Part shown: piece after piece, positions 54,326-62,747 of the stretch
Layout: each line of letters opens with the position of its first letter
Position numbering within the stretch: position 1 is the first letter of the stretch
Origin: Pseudopedobacter saltans DSM 12145
Lineage (GTDB): Bacteria > Bacteroidota > Bacteroidia > Sphingobacteriales > Sphingobacteriaceae
Assembly (NCBI RefSeq): GCF_000190735.1
Contig: NC_015177.1
Location: forward strand, 1,736,001 to 1,800,000
Reading direction: 5' to 3'
Length of the DNA stretch: 64,000 nt
Translations under genes and position numbers: made by a program
The notes under the pieces: generated by a model
Databases searched by the model: none
The model's input: only the letters and a program-made list of their open reading frames with translations
Told to the model about the DNA's origin: nothing

Positions 54326-54916
54326 TTAATTAAAGAAAATGGCTACTAAAATACTCAGAGACATTCCCAATTCTCCTTCAATATTTTTTCTTAAGTGCTT
54401 CATAGAGAAAACCATATGGTTTTTAACAGCATTTTTAGAGATTCCCATAATAGAAGCAACCTCTTCATATGTTTTCTTTTGCTCCCGGCAAAGTCTGAAG
54501 ATCTCCTTACTCCTTTCCGGCAACTCTTCCAATGCCTTATTTAAATAGTAAAGATATTCCTTATCAAGCAACCTTTCTTCGGTAGTATTATTTCCTACAA
54601 AATAAGCTTCTACTATTTCTCCCATTACTTCCTGAGACCGCGATGCTTTCTTTAAGGTATTAAGCGTATGGTTTTTCGCAATAGTATATAAATAAGACCT
54701 AAAAGATTTAACTTCCGCCAGCTTTTCCCTTTTCTCCCAAATTTTAACAAAAACTTCTTGAGTCAGGTCTTTTGCCAGATCGCTTGAATGAACATATTTC
54801 TTTATAAACGATAAGATAGTATTATGATAGAAATTAAAAACATGCAAGAATGCCTCTTCATCATTCCTTGAAATCCTTTCGATGAGTTCTTTCTCGTTTA
54901 TTTCCTTTTCTTTCAT
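54326..54916 (-). CDS. ECF sigma-70 factor (FecI-like)
   Basis: An extracytoplasmic-function sigma factor of 196 residues. Region 2 (about 20-90) includes FIKKYVHSSDLAKDLTQEVFVKIWEKRE and SFRSYLYTIAKNHTLN; region 4 (about 128-180) includes LPERSKEIFRLCREQKKTYEEVASIMGISKNAVKNHM. The order sigma, fecR, STN-type susC is the standard control unit for PULs of this phylum, here interrupted by the reductase-like gene. It most likely activates PUL 2 and possibly PUL 3. The short hydrophobic C-terminus (SILVAIFFN) is unusual but minor. Confidence 0.94.
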   Translation of the reverse strand: MKEKEINEKELIERISRNDEEAFLHVFNFYHNTILSFIKKYVHSSDLAKDLTQEVFVKIWEKREKLAEVKSFRSYLYTIAKNHTLNTLKKASRSQEVMGEIVEAYFVGNNTTEERLLDKEYLYYLNKALEELPERSKEIFRLCREQKKTYEEVASIMGISKNAVKNHMVFSMKHLRKNIEGELGMSLSILVAIFFN

Positions 54917-54990
54917 ATTCGCTGCAGCGAAATTAGGTTTACAATATTACCAAGTTATTAAATTAAAATGAATTGGTAAGAAAATTAATA

Positions 54991-55030
54991 AAGAAAGGGC
55001 TTTACAAATACTATTGAAAAGCCCTTTCTT
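54991..55030. terminator. Terminator at the end of the PUL 3 operon
   Basis: AAGAAAGGGCTTT (54991-55003) pairs perfectly over 13 bp with AAAGCCCTTTCTT (55018-55030), loop of 14 nt, just past the GDPD stop at 55052. It separates PUL 3 from the ECF sigma gene. Confidence 0.85.
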
Positions 55031-55051
55031 GTTCCATTTCAACATAGAGTA

Positions 55052-55957
55052 TTATTTCCGTCGTATTTTTTTCAGATAATCAATCAAATATTGTGGCCTG
55101 TCAGTTTGTATAATTCTTGCTCCTAAATCATTTATCAAATATCCATAGCCTTTATCAGGGTCCTTCAGCGACATATCGTCATCATGTCCCCCTGCCATTG
55201 TATCCCACAAAGTGTTGTACCATATCAGGCTTTTTCCTTTTAAGCTTTTTGCCAACTTTTTCGGCAAAGGATTACTGTCCTTAACAAATAAAAGTTCAAA
55301 AGCTACAGGATTCAGTTCCGTTACAAAATCCTCTATAGTTATTTGTGCATTAGGCTTGTCTAAATTCACAATAGGCATATAAATCACTTTGTCTAAATAT
55401 TTTCCAAACTGCTCTTTTACTTTTTGTGAAGACGCAGTACCTTTCATTATGATATGATCTACCGTACCTGTTTTTTCCAACAATGCATAAACTTCATCAA
55501 AAACATCGTAGGCTTTGTCTAAATTCAGCATTATTTTACCCTTAGATAATAAAAGTACTTCTTCCAATGTGGGCACTTTATGAATGGTTTTTATGGCAAT
55601 TCCATTTTTTAAATTCAAATTCTTTATAGAATCCAATGTCCAGGTACTTATCAATCCCTTTCCAGTTGTTGTTCTATCCAAAGTTTTATCGTGCATTAGA
55701 ATTAACTGTCCATCTTTTGTTTTCTGAATATCTATTTCTACAACATCCACTCCCATTTCTATTGCGTTCTCTATAGCAGCCAAAGAATTTTCAGGAGCAT
55801 AACGCCAGTCTCCACGATGCGCTACAACTAATACTTCTTTACTGTTTTTATCAAACAACTTTCGCCTTGTTTCATCAATATGGGTTTGTGCGGAAAGTGC
55901 TATCGGAATGGAGCACAGAAAAAGTATTACAATCTTAAGGTTTAATCTTTTTAACAT
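55052..55957 (-). CDS. Glycerophosphodiester phosphodiesterase, PUL 3 copy
   Basis: Same enzyme type as the PUL 2 copy: signal peptide (about 1-23, ending LSAQ), AHRGDWRYAPENS, VEIDIQKTKDGQLILMHD and DRTTTGKG motifs. By eye about 22 of roughly 270 aligned residues differ from the gene at 41704-42621, with only the leaders and last residues unlike. It is the last gene of the PUL 3 operon, 34 nt after the NHL gene, whereas in PUL 2 the copy is followed by an alkaline phosphatase. Exported. Cleaves glycerol-phosphate diesters; whether free headgroups or a polymer is not known. Confidence 0.92.
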   Translation of the reverse strand: MLKRLNLKIVILFLCSIPIALSAQTHIDETRRKLFDKNSKEVLVVAHRGDWRYAPENSLAAIENAIEMGVDVVEIDIQKTKDGQLILMHDKTLDRTTTGKGLISTWTLDSIKNLNLKNGIAIKTIHKVPTLEEVLLLSKGKIMLNLDKAYDVFDEVYALLEKTGTVDHIIMKGTASSQKVKEQFGKYLDKVIYMPIVNLDKPNAQITIEDFVTELNPVAFELLFVKDSNPLPKKLAKSLKGKSLIWYNTLWDTMAGGHDDDMSLKDPDKGYGYLINDLGARIIQTDRPQYLIDYLKKIRRK

Positions 55958-55991
55958 AACTTTTTATTACTGACCAATTATAAATACAATA

Positions 55992-57590
55992 TTATTCTAC
56001 AATAAATTTCACCGAATCATTACTTCCCTGACTATTTAAAGCAACCACATATATTCCTTTTTGCAAGGAAATGGGTAATGATATTTTAACTGTTTCCTGA
56101 TTGATTGAAGTTGACAACATCTCTTTACCTGTTATTGTAAATACTTTCACAAATCCTTTTTCAAACAGTTTTTCATCCAACTCCAATACAAGCTTTTTAT
56201 CAGCACTGTAGTAAGCGTTCAATTTGCTTTTTGCCTGGATATTAAAATTCACGGTAGCAATATTGGACAATGATATTTTTCCATCAAAATCAACCTGCTC
56301 CAATTGATAGTAATTGATGCCTTTTAATGGATTGTAGTCTGTAAAATGATAATCCATCTCTTGGGTTGAATTCCCATTTCCAATTACCACGCCCAATGTT
56401 GTAAAATCCTGAGCATTTGATGACCTTAAAATTCTAAAATGAGAGTTATTTGATTCTGATGCGGTTTGCCATTGAATTTTGACCTGACTATTGTTAGCTG
56501 TTGCCGTAAATGAGCTTAGCTGCACAGGTAATGGAGAAGGAACAAGTTTACGAATGCTATGGTTAACATTGTCCGCCACATATATATTTCCATTTTCATC
56601 TGTAACTACATCATAAGGCTGATTAAAAGTTGCTACATTTCCCAAACCATCTATTCTTCCTGTACTACCGGTTCCTGCAATGGTTGTTACTGTAGCTGTT
56701 GTCCAATCACCATTTTCACCCGGAGTTATTTTTCTGATACGGTTAAAGCTTGCATCTGCAAAAATAATATTGCCATCATTATCGAAATTCAAACCAAACA
56801 CATCACCTAAACGAGCGGTTAAAGGCTTACCAGATTCTCCGTCTGTAAAATTAGTACTGGCTTGAAGACCTACAATAGTAGAAATTGTTCCTGTTTTTGT
56901 AATCATTCTAATGGTACGCGAGTCGGAAACAAATAAATTGTCTGCCGCATCTATTGCCAAAGATATTGGCCAAACCACAGTTCCAGAAGTAGTTCCGTCG
57001 CCAGCAACGGTACTTACCGTTGCTGTTGTCCAGTTTCCTCCAGCACCTGGAGTTATCTTTCTTACTCTCCTGTTGTTTCTGTCAGCAATAAAGATGTTTC
57101 CATCGCTATCTACTACAGCATCCAAAGCATTATCAAATCTTGCTACAGAAACAGCACCATCTGAGTATCCTGCAGACCCCGTCCCTGCAATGGTGCTTAC
57201 TGTACCGTCTAAAGCTATCTTTCTTATTCTTGCACCGTCTTTCTCAACAACAATAATATTTCCTGCAGCATCCACAGTACTTTGCCAAGGAGTATTAAAT
57301 TGCCCAGGCTTTCCATTAGCATAACCAGAAACACCTGTTCCTGCAAGAGTGCTCACAACTCCTGCCGTAGTCATTTTGCGAATGCTGTGATTGGTTCTGT
57401 CTGTGATAATGATATCCCCGTTCATATCTACCAATATCCCATCCGGATTTCTAAATCTGGCATCCAAACCATTGCCATCTACAAAACCAAATGTGGTAGA
57501 TCCTGCAACAGTTGTTACCGTATAATTTTGCGACTTGGTTACCATATAGGTACCCAGCATAAGTATTAAAGTCAAATAAATTCTTTTCAT
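55992..57590 (-). CDS. NHL-repeat beta-propeller protein with type IX secretion sorting domain
   Basis: Signal peptide (about 1-20), NHL repeats from about 22 to 350 (repeating RNPDGILVDMNGDIIITDRTNHSIRKM-type units, several with VSTLAGTG or IAGTGSTG), then a fibronectin-like segment (about 357-440; LSSFTATANNSQVKIQWQTASE) and a C-terminal domain of the type A sorting kind (KVFTITGKEML, LQKGIYVVALNSQG, SVKFIVE). It would be secreted across the outer membrane by the type IX system, unlike the lipoprotein relative at 60457. Part of the coding sequence (57251-57503) is nearly identical to that gene. Probably a binding propeller for glycan or peptide. Confidence 0.85.
   Translation of the reverse strand: MKRIYLTLILMLGTYMVTKSQNYTVTTVAGSTTFGFVDGNGLDARFRNPDGILVDMNGDIIITDRTNHSIRKMTTAGVVSTLAGTGVSGYANGKPGQFNTPWQSTVDAAGNIIVVEKDGARIRKIALDGTVSTIAGTGSAGYSDGAVSVARFDNALDAVVDSDGNIFIADRNNRRVRKITPGAGGNWTTATVSTVAGDGTTSGTVVWPISLAIDAADNLFVSDSRTIRMITKTGTISTIVGLQASTNFTDGESGKPLTARLGDVFGLNFDNDGNIIFADASFNRIRKITPGENGDWTTATVTTIAGTGSTGRIDGLGNVATFNQPYDVVTDENGNIYVADNVNHSIRKLVPSPLPVQLSSFTATANNSQVKIQWQTASESNNSHFRILRSSNAQDFTTLGVVIGNGNSTQEMDYHFTDYNPLKGINYYQLEQVDFDGKISLSNIATVNFNIQAKSKLNAYYSADKKLVLELDEKLFEKGFVKVFTITGKEMLSTSINQETVKISLPISLQKGIYVVALNSQGSNDSVKFIVE
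57251..57503. repeat. 253-bp near-identical tract, copy A (with 61146-61398)
   Basis: This stretch aligns without gaps to 61146-61398 with 3 mismatches in 253 bp, including an uninterrupted identical run of roughly 175 bp. Flanking NHL coding sequence is clearly less alike. Both lie in the same frame and strand of the two NHL genes, offset 3895 bp. Confidence 0.85.
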
Positions 57591-57614
57591 ATTATCTTTT
57601 AGAAATAATGATTG

Positions 57615-59423
57615 TTAATTTTTTAAAACCGTAGTTATTACTAGACTTCTTCTTCCTGATGATGTAAAGACCACACTTTTCAATATTCTTTCTTCTCCTT
57701 TTGGCACATGTACTTTAACAGCATCTGTATATTTAAAATCAAAGTCATAAGGAGTCTTACCATTAATGGTATAATAGATAGCTGCCCCCTTCACTGGCAC
57801 TTTATATTTCAGTTCAAAATTCTCACCTGTCAACGTGGTATCTTTTGCTCCTATAGGTTCGGGCACACGGTATATTAAACCTTTCTGATCTAAATTACCC
57901 AGATGCAACGCAACTCTGTTTTCAGAAAAATCTTTCCAATCTTTATTTGCCAGCGGTGTCCAGGCAATTTCCGACAAGGCGAAAATTCGTGGATAAATCA
58001 TATACCTTACTTTTTCAGGAGTTTTGATATACTCTGTCCAAAGATTAGCCTGTACGCCAATGATGTATTTTTGTTCTTCTTTTGTCAATTCCTCCGGAAC
58101 GGGATTGTAAGCATATACTTTAGACAATGGGACGTGACCACCAATGGTTAGAGGTTCTTCGCTTGATTTACTTTCTTGTTTATCAAAATAGAGATATGGA
58201 CCGGGAGTCATAATCACTTTATGCGAAAGTTTTGCCGCAGCGATTCCTCCTTTGGTTCCTCTCCAGCTCATCACGGTTGCATTAGGGGCTAATCCACCTT
58301 CTAAAATCTCATCCCACCCAATAATCTGTCTGCCTTTTTTATTGAGATATTTCTCTATCCTGTGAATAAAATAGGACTGTAATTCATGCTCATCTTTCAG
58401 CTTTTCTTTTAGGATTCTTTTTTGGCAGAATTCACAAGTTTTCCATTTGGTTTTCGGACATTCATCGCCTCCTATATGGATATATTCCGATGGAAACAAA
58501 AGCAACACTTCATCCAAAACATCTTGTAAAAACTTGAAGGTTTGTTCTTTTCCTGCACAAAAAACATCATCAAAAACACCCCATTCATAAGCTGCTTTAA
58601 AGGAAGTCGGATTTTTACCACAAGCCAATTCAGGATAGGCAGAAAGTGCTGCTAAAGCATGTCCCGGCATTTCTATTTCAGGTACAACGGTAATATATTT
58701 AGATGCAGCATAAGCGACAACTTCCTTTACCTCTTCCTGTGTATAAAATCCACCATACCTCTCGTTATCATATTGTTTAGGATTATCACGCAGATAACCA
58801 ATTAAGGTCTGATCTCTGAAACCACCAATAGAGGTAAGTTTAGGATACTTTTTAATTTCTATTCTCCAGCCTTGGTCTTCGGTCAAATGCCAATGAAAGG
58901 TATTTAGCTTGTAATAAGCCAACATATCTATGTATTCCTTTATGAAACTTACCGGAAACAGGTGTCTCGCAACGTCCAAATGCATCCCCCTATAAGCGAA
59001 CCTTGGATAATCTTCAATCTCAAGAAATGGAATTCCAGTTTGGTTTGTATTTAGAATTTGTAAAAGCGTTTGCAATCCATAAAAAACACCACGTTCTGTT
59101 GTTGAGCGTATACTTATTTCATCCTTTTTAACACTTAGCAGATATCCCTCTTCTTTAATAGCTAAAGATTTATCCAGTATCAATTTCAGACCCGGCCTTT
59201 GCTGTAGATCTATAAAGGAAAGCTGACCGACAAATTTTGCAAGACTGTTAGTGTTATTGAACCCGACAAACTTAACACCAATCTTACTAGATAAAGGATA
59301 ACTTCCATCTCCAATTATTACTTTTACAGGAGCTGGGATAATTCCTAACGAAGTATTATTTTGAGCTGTTAACTGAGTTAAAGATGTCAGCAATAGCCAA
59401 ATCAAAACACTAATTTTCTTCAT
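57615..59423 (-). CDS. GH20 beta-N-acetylhexosaminidase, PUL 3 copy, with C-terminal domain
   Basis: Exported hexosaminidase: signal peptide (about 1-20), GH20b-type N-terminal domain, catalytic barrel with MHLDVARHLFPVSFIKEYIDM, FHWHLTEDQGWRIEIKKYP and catalytic D320-E321 in HIGGDECPKTKW, then GWDEILEGG. Beyond the barrel (from about residue 515) is a chitobiase-like C-terminal beta domain with YYTINGKTPYDFDFKYTDAVKV. At 602 residues it is longer than the PUL 2 copy, which ends after the barrel. The two are well diverged. Acts on terminal beta-GlcNAc or GalNAc in PUL 3. Confidence 0.94.
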   Translation of the reverse strand: MKKISVLIWLLLTSLTQLTAQNNTSLGIIPAPVKVIIGDGSYPLSSKIGVKFVGFNNTNSLAKFVGQLSFIDLQQRPGLKLILDKSLAIKEEGYLLSVKKDEISIRSTTERGVFYGLQTLLQILNTNQTGIPFLEIEDYPRFAYRGMHLDVARHLFPVSFIKEYIDMLAYYKLNTFHWHLTEDQGWRIEIKKYPKLTSIGGFRDQTLIGYLRDNPKQYDNERYGGFYTQEEVKEVVAYAASKYITVVPEIEMPGHALAALSAYPELACGKNPTSFKAAYEWGVFDDVFCAGKEQTFKFLQDVLDEVLLLFPSEYIHIGGDECPKTKWKTCEFCQKRILKEKLKDEHELQSYFIHRIEKYLNKKGRQIIGWDEILEGGLAPNATVMSWRGTKGGIAAAKLSHKVIMTPGPYLYFDKQESKSSEEPLTIGGHVPLSKVYAYNPVPEELTKEEQKYIIGVQANLWTEYIKTPEKVRYMIYPRIFALSEIAWTPLANKDWKDFSENRVALHLGNLDQKGLIYRVPEPIGAKDTTLTGENFELKYKVPVKGAAIYYTINGKTPYDFDFKYTDAVKVHVPKGEERILKSVVFTSSGRRSLVITTVLKN

Positions 59424-59429
59424 ATTTTT

Positions 59430-60326
59430 TTACTTTTTTAGAACCAGTACTAGCGGATAGTGATCCGAGATGATATCCGTATGCTTATTTTTAATCATAA
59501 AGACGGATTTGATTTTTGATTTTAACGGAGTACTAACCCATATATAATCTATACGTACATCATTGTCTGGATCATGTTTTACAACTGGGCTTGGCGCACT
59601 TTTTTCAAATCTGCTTTTGTTTTTGTATTTCCAGGCATCGGTATAACCTTTATTGATTAACTGACTGATGACCGAGTAATCAAAACCTCCATTGTTTACA
59701 TTCTGGATATGTGCTCTTGTGGCTTCATGAGCAATTAGTTTATCCAACTTTTGTTTGTTAGGATTATAATAGCTACTGTCTTGAGGAGAAAGACTATTAA
59801 AATCTCCCATAATAATGGTCTTACTATTTTTTGGAAGTTGATCTAAATGTCGAATGACTGCCTCCATCTCTGCATTTCTTTTGACATACATAAAAGGATT
59901 CAGGTGTAGATTTACAAATTGATAACCAGCTATTTCTGCAGAAATATATCCATGTAAAAAGCCCTCGGTTATACGTTGTACATTTTCTATAGGATATTTA
60001 GAAATAATTCCTGGGGGGTAACCTTTTTCCTTAAGCAATACGGCATAAGGATAAGAAAGTTCCTGAGCAAATTTCAGAAATGTTTCGTGAGTAAAATGGT
60101 TACATTCTTGTAATGTAAGTACATCCGCTTGTAAAGAATCTACCAATCTTACAAACAAAGCTCGTTTTTCTTTATCTTTTAATCCTTCCAAAATATTATA
60201 GGAAAGTATTTTTAAGCTCCTGCTTTTTTTGAGATCAGGTTTTCCTGAAGCATACACCATCGAAAAACTGAAACAAAGAAGTAAGCATACGCTTTTCTTG
60301 AAGGTAATTATCTGTTGAAAAAACAT
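59430..60326 (-). CDS. Endonuclease/exonuclease/phosphatase-family phosphodiesterase, exported
   Basis: An EEP-fold metal-dependent phosphodiesterase with an N-terminal signal sequence. Catalytic motifs are present in order: SYNILEG (Asn), LTLQECNHF (Glu), GDFNSLSP (Asp, Asn), RIDYIWV and SDHYPLVL (Asp, His). The fold covers DNases, sphingomyelinases and inositol-phosphate phosphatases; the sequence does not name a substrate. I chose the ATG at 60326 because it gives a cleaner signal peptide; the ATG at 60344 is possible. It is within PUL 3, 6 nt upstream of GH20, so the target is likely a phosphodiester in the glycan or its products. Confidence 0.85.
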   Translation of the reverse strand: MFFQQIITFKKSVCLLLCFSFSMVYASGKPDLKKSRSLKILSYNILEGLKDKEKRALFVRLVDSLQADVLTLQECNHFTHETFLKFAQELSYPYAVLLKEKGYPPGIISKYPIENVQRITEGFLHGYISAEIAGYQFVNLHLNPFMYVKRNAEMEAVIRHLDQLPKNSKTIIMGDFNSLSPQDSSYYNPNKQKLDKLIAHEATRAHIQNVNNGGFDYSVISQLINKGYTDAWKYKNKSRFEKSAPSPVVKHDPDNDVRIDYIWVSTPLKSKIKSVFMIKNKHTDIISDHYPLVLVLKK

Positions 60327-60350
60327 AAAATAATGGGATTGCAAATATTA

Positions 60351-60442
60351 AGTCAATCGTCATTTTGAATACAGGAAGAATCTTGCTCGAGAAATATTTC
60401 CAGCTCAGATGATCCTCCTTAAATTACTCATGACGATTGACT
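60351..60442. repeat. REP-like element with 13-bp perfect terminal inverted repeats
   Basis: AGTCAATCGTCAT (60351-60363) and ATGACGATTGACT (60430-60442) are exact reverse complements flanking 66 bp that include CTCGAG and the palindrome GAAATATTTC. It is intergenic between two PUL 3 genes, 92 bp in all, without coding potential. The shape is that of a small mobile intergenic repeat (REP or MITE type) that folds as RNA. Confidence 0.6.
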
Positions 60443-60456
60443 AATAAACAGATTGA

Positions 60457-61776
60457 CTACTTATAAATAATCTTACGGATGCTGTGGTTTACATTATCTG
60501 CCACATAGATATCTCCCTTAGCATCCATGACCACATCATAAGGTTGATTGAAAGTTGCAGCATGGCCTAAACCATCACCTCTCCCAGCGGTTCCGTTTCC
60601 TGCAATGGTACTTACCGTTGCTTTTGTCCAGTCATTCCCTACACCCGGAGTTATTTTTCTTATCCTATTGTTAGAAGCATCTGCCAATAAAATATTGCCT
60701 TCATTATCGAAATTGAGTCCGAAAATATCTCCCAATTTCACAGTCAAAGGATTTCCCGGAGTTCCATCATCATAACCTTTTGTACTTCCTACAATGGTTG
60801 TCATCACTCCAGATTTAGTGATCATCTTAATACGGTTTCCGTCCGAAACAAACAGATTATCTTGCTTATCTATTGTCAATGCTATGGGAAAGGTTAAAAT
60901 AGAAGTAGTTCCATCTCCCATAAATGTACTTACCATACCAGCTGGAGTAATTTTTCTGATTCTATAGTTATTTCTATCTGCAACAAAAATATTTCCCTCA
61001 CTATCTACCACACCATCCAAAGCATGGTTAAATCTGGCGACAGATACATTTCCATCAGTAAAACCTAAAGAACCTGTTCCTGCAATTAAGCTTACTGCGC
61101 CATCAGGAGCAATTTTTCTGATTCTACCACCATCTTTTTCTATCACAATAATATTTCCTGCAGCATCCATAGTACTTTGCCAAGGAGTATTAAATTGTCC
61201 AGGCTTTCCATTAGCATAACCAGAAACACCTGTTCCTGCAAGAGTGCTCACAACTCCTGCCGTAGTCATTTTGCGAATGCTGTGATTGGTTCTGTCTGTG
61301 ATAATGATATCCCCGTTCATATCTACCAATATCCCATCCGGATTTCTAAATCTGGCATCCAAACCATTGCCATCTATAAAACCAAATGTGGTAGATCCCG
61401 CTATAGTGCTTACAATATAATTGGACTCCTTTTTTATTACTGTAAATCTAGGACCGTATATTTGTTGCCCTTTTACAGCAATGGTCACATTACCTGTAGT
61501 TGCATTATCTGGGACAATAACTTCTAATCTGTTTGGTGCAGCTTCCAAAACAACAGCCTGTACACCATTAAAAGAGACCATATTCTCGGTCTTCACTTTA
61601 GAAAAGTTTCTTCCAGTAATTATAATAATATCTTTGTTTAAGCCCGAAGAAGGATAAACAGAGGTTACCAATACATCTGTTACAGATGCTACATAACCCG
61701 ATTCTTTTTTATCACAAGCACCTGCCGTTAACAATAATCCTGCTAAGGCAAAGTGAAAAAATCTCATTTTCATCAT
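60457..61776 (-). CDS. IPT/TIG plus NHL-repeat lipoprotein (PUL 3)
   Basis: Lipoprotein (lipobox AGAC, C21), an IPT/TIG immunoglobulin-like domain (about 32-112; VTSVYPSSGLNKDIIIITGRNFS and NRLEVIVPDNATTGNVTIAVKG), then an NHL beta-propeller to the end (about 118-439, with repeated NGLDARFRNPDGILVDMNGD, IRKITP and ADNVNHSIRKI units). It occupies the slot held by the BACON/beta-helix lipoprotein in PUL 2, third after susD, so a surface glycan-binding role is likely. It shares a 253-bp near-identical tract with the NHL gene at 55992. It starts 16 nt after the phosphodiester glycosidase. Confidence 0.85.
   Translation of the reverse strand: MMKMRFFHFALAGLLLTAGACDKKESGYVASVTDVLVTSVYPSSGLNKDIIIITGRNFSKVKTENMVSFNGVQAVVLEAAPNRLEVIVPDNATTGNVTIAVKGQQIYGPRFTVIKKESNYIVSTIAGSTTFGFIDGNGLDARFRNPDGILVDMNGDIIITDRTNHSIRKMTTAGVVSTLAGTGVSGYANGKPGQFNTPWQSTMDAAGNIIVIEKDGGRIRKIAPDGAVSLIAGTGSLGFTDGNVSVARFNHALDGVVDSEGNIFVADRNNYRIRKITPAGMVSTFMGDGTTSILTFPIALTIDKQDNLFVSDGNRIKMITKSGVMTTIVGSTKGYDDGTPGNPLTVKLGDIFGLNFDNEGNILLADASNNRIRKITPGVGNDWTKATVSTIAGNGTAGRGDGLGHAATFNQPYDVVMDAKGDIYVADNVNHSIRKIIYK
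61146..61398. repeat. 253-bp near-identical tract, copy B (with 57251-57503)
   Basis: See copy A: 250 of 253 positions match, no gaps, same strand and reading frame. It codes for the first complete NHL units after the TIG domain. Confidence 0.85.
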
Positions 61777-61792
61777 GCTAATTTTTTAGGAA

Positions 61793-62731
61793 TTAATTTT
61801 CTGAAACAATCATCCATGCATGTGCAACCGCCCTTGGTCTTCCATCTGATGGCCTATTTCTAACCTGTAAAATATCTGCTTCCGGATTTCGGATCATCAT
61901 AGTTGCCGAACCACCTCCATCTAAATTGATAGAAGAATGCGTTCCCAACGCATAGAAAATACCTGAAAGATCTGAATAGGTTGCTCCATTGGAATTGTAG
62001 AAATTACGACCATCAACAACAATGAAATACATAATATCGTCTTCGGTATAACCTATGGCAATTCTTGGATCCAATGCTACTGCAAAACGTGAGTTGTCTA
62101 CTTTCTCTCCGTTTCTGGTCAACAAGGCCCCACCTCCCGTGGCTTCCTTCAAATCGGATTTTACTGCATCATATTCATTGGCATATCCAATAATAGGTTT
62201 GCCATCTTTCTTAATCCCAATAAAACTTAAGGCTTGTTGTGGCAAACTTACAGATGGTGTAAAGTTCCCTTTAATAACCACACCATTTTTATGCAATGGA
62301 CCTCTTGGTAAAAAATTGGCAATATCATAGAAGTCACCGTTTACACCACCCAAAACTTTAGTATTGGCATTTTCTATATATTTTGCCATATCGGGAACAG
62401 TTTGTCCGGTATAACCGGGAGAATCATAAGGCGTAGCTACTTTCACTTTTATACCCGGCACTTTTAAATCTACTTTAAGGATAAAAACACGGGTAGTCAG
62501 TCCATCTTTTTTGAGAAAATGAATTTCCGTTTCTTCTATTCCATTGGCTACAACAATGGTAGTATCGGTGTAAACTTCGCTTACAATACCAGATTTTTCC
62601 AACAATAGTTTACTTATCTCGGATAGGTTATTGTCTAAAACCTTTTTTGTTGCTTCTTCATCTTTACAGGCTGTTAAAAAAACAGCGTTTAATACCAATA
62701 GATAAAGCAATCTTTTCATCGTCTTTTTCAT
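61793..62731 (-). CDS. Phosphodiester glycosidase lipoprotein (DUF2233/NAGPA-like), PUL 3 copy
   Basis: Second NAGPA-like lipoprotein of the window (lipobox LTAC, C22 from the chosen start). GGVNGDFYDIANFLPRG, RIAIGYTEDD, YFIVVDGRNFYNSNGATYSDL and the conserved loop INLDGGGSATMM are all present, as is the closing RAVAHAWMIV. I start at the ATG at 62731, 16 nt past the susD stop; the ATG at 62761 would overlap susD and precede the signal peptide by ten residues. It would hydrolyse sugar-1-phosphodiesters outside the cytosol. Same position after susD as in PUL 2. Confidence 0.87.
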   Translation of the reverse strand: MKKTMKRLLYLLVLNAVFLTACKDEEATKKVLDNNLSEISKLLLEKSGIVSEVYTDTTIVVANGIEETEIHFLKKDGLTTRVFILKVDLKVPGIKVKVATPYDSPGYTGQTVPDMAKYIENANTKVLGGVNGDFYDIANFLPRGPLHKNGVVIKGNFTPSVSLPQQALSFIGIKKDGKPIIGYANEYDAVKSDLKEATGGGALLTRNGEKVDNSRFAVALDPRIAIGYTEDDIMYFIVVDGRNFYNSNGATYSDLSGIFYALGTHSSINLDGGGSATMMIRNPEADILQVRNRPSDGRPRAVAHAWMIVSEN

Positions 62732-62747
62732 AATATTACCTGTTTTC

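Noticed and set aside
57615-59423. PUL 3 as a chitin-utilisation locus
   Set aside because: GH20 alone would fit, but there is no GH18 or GH19 chitinase, and the phosphodiester enzymes would have no place in chitin breakdown.
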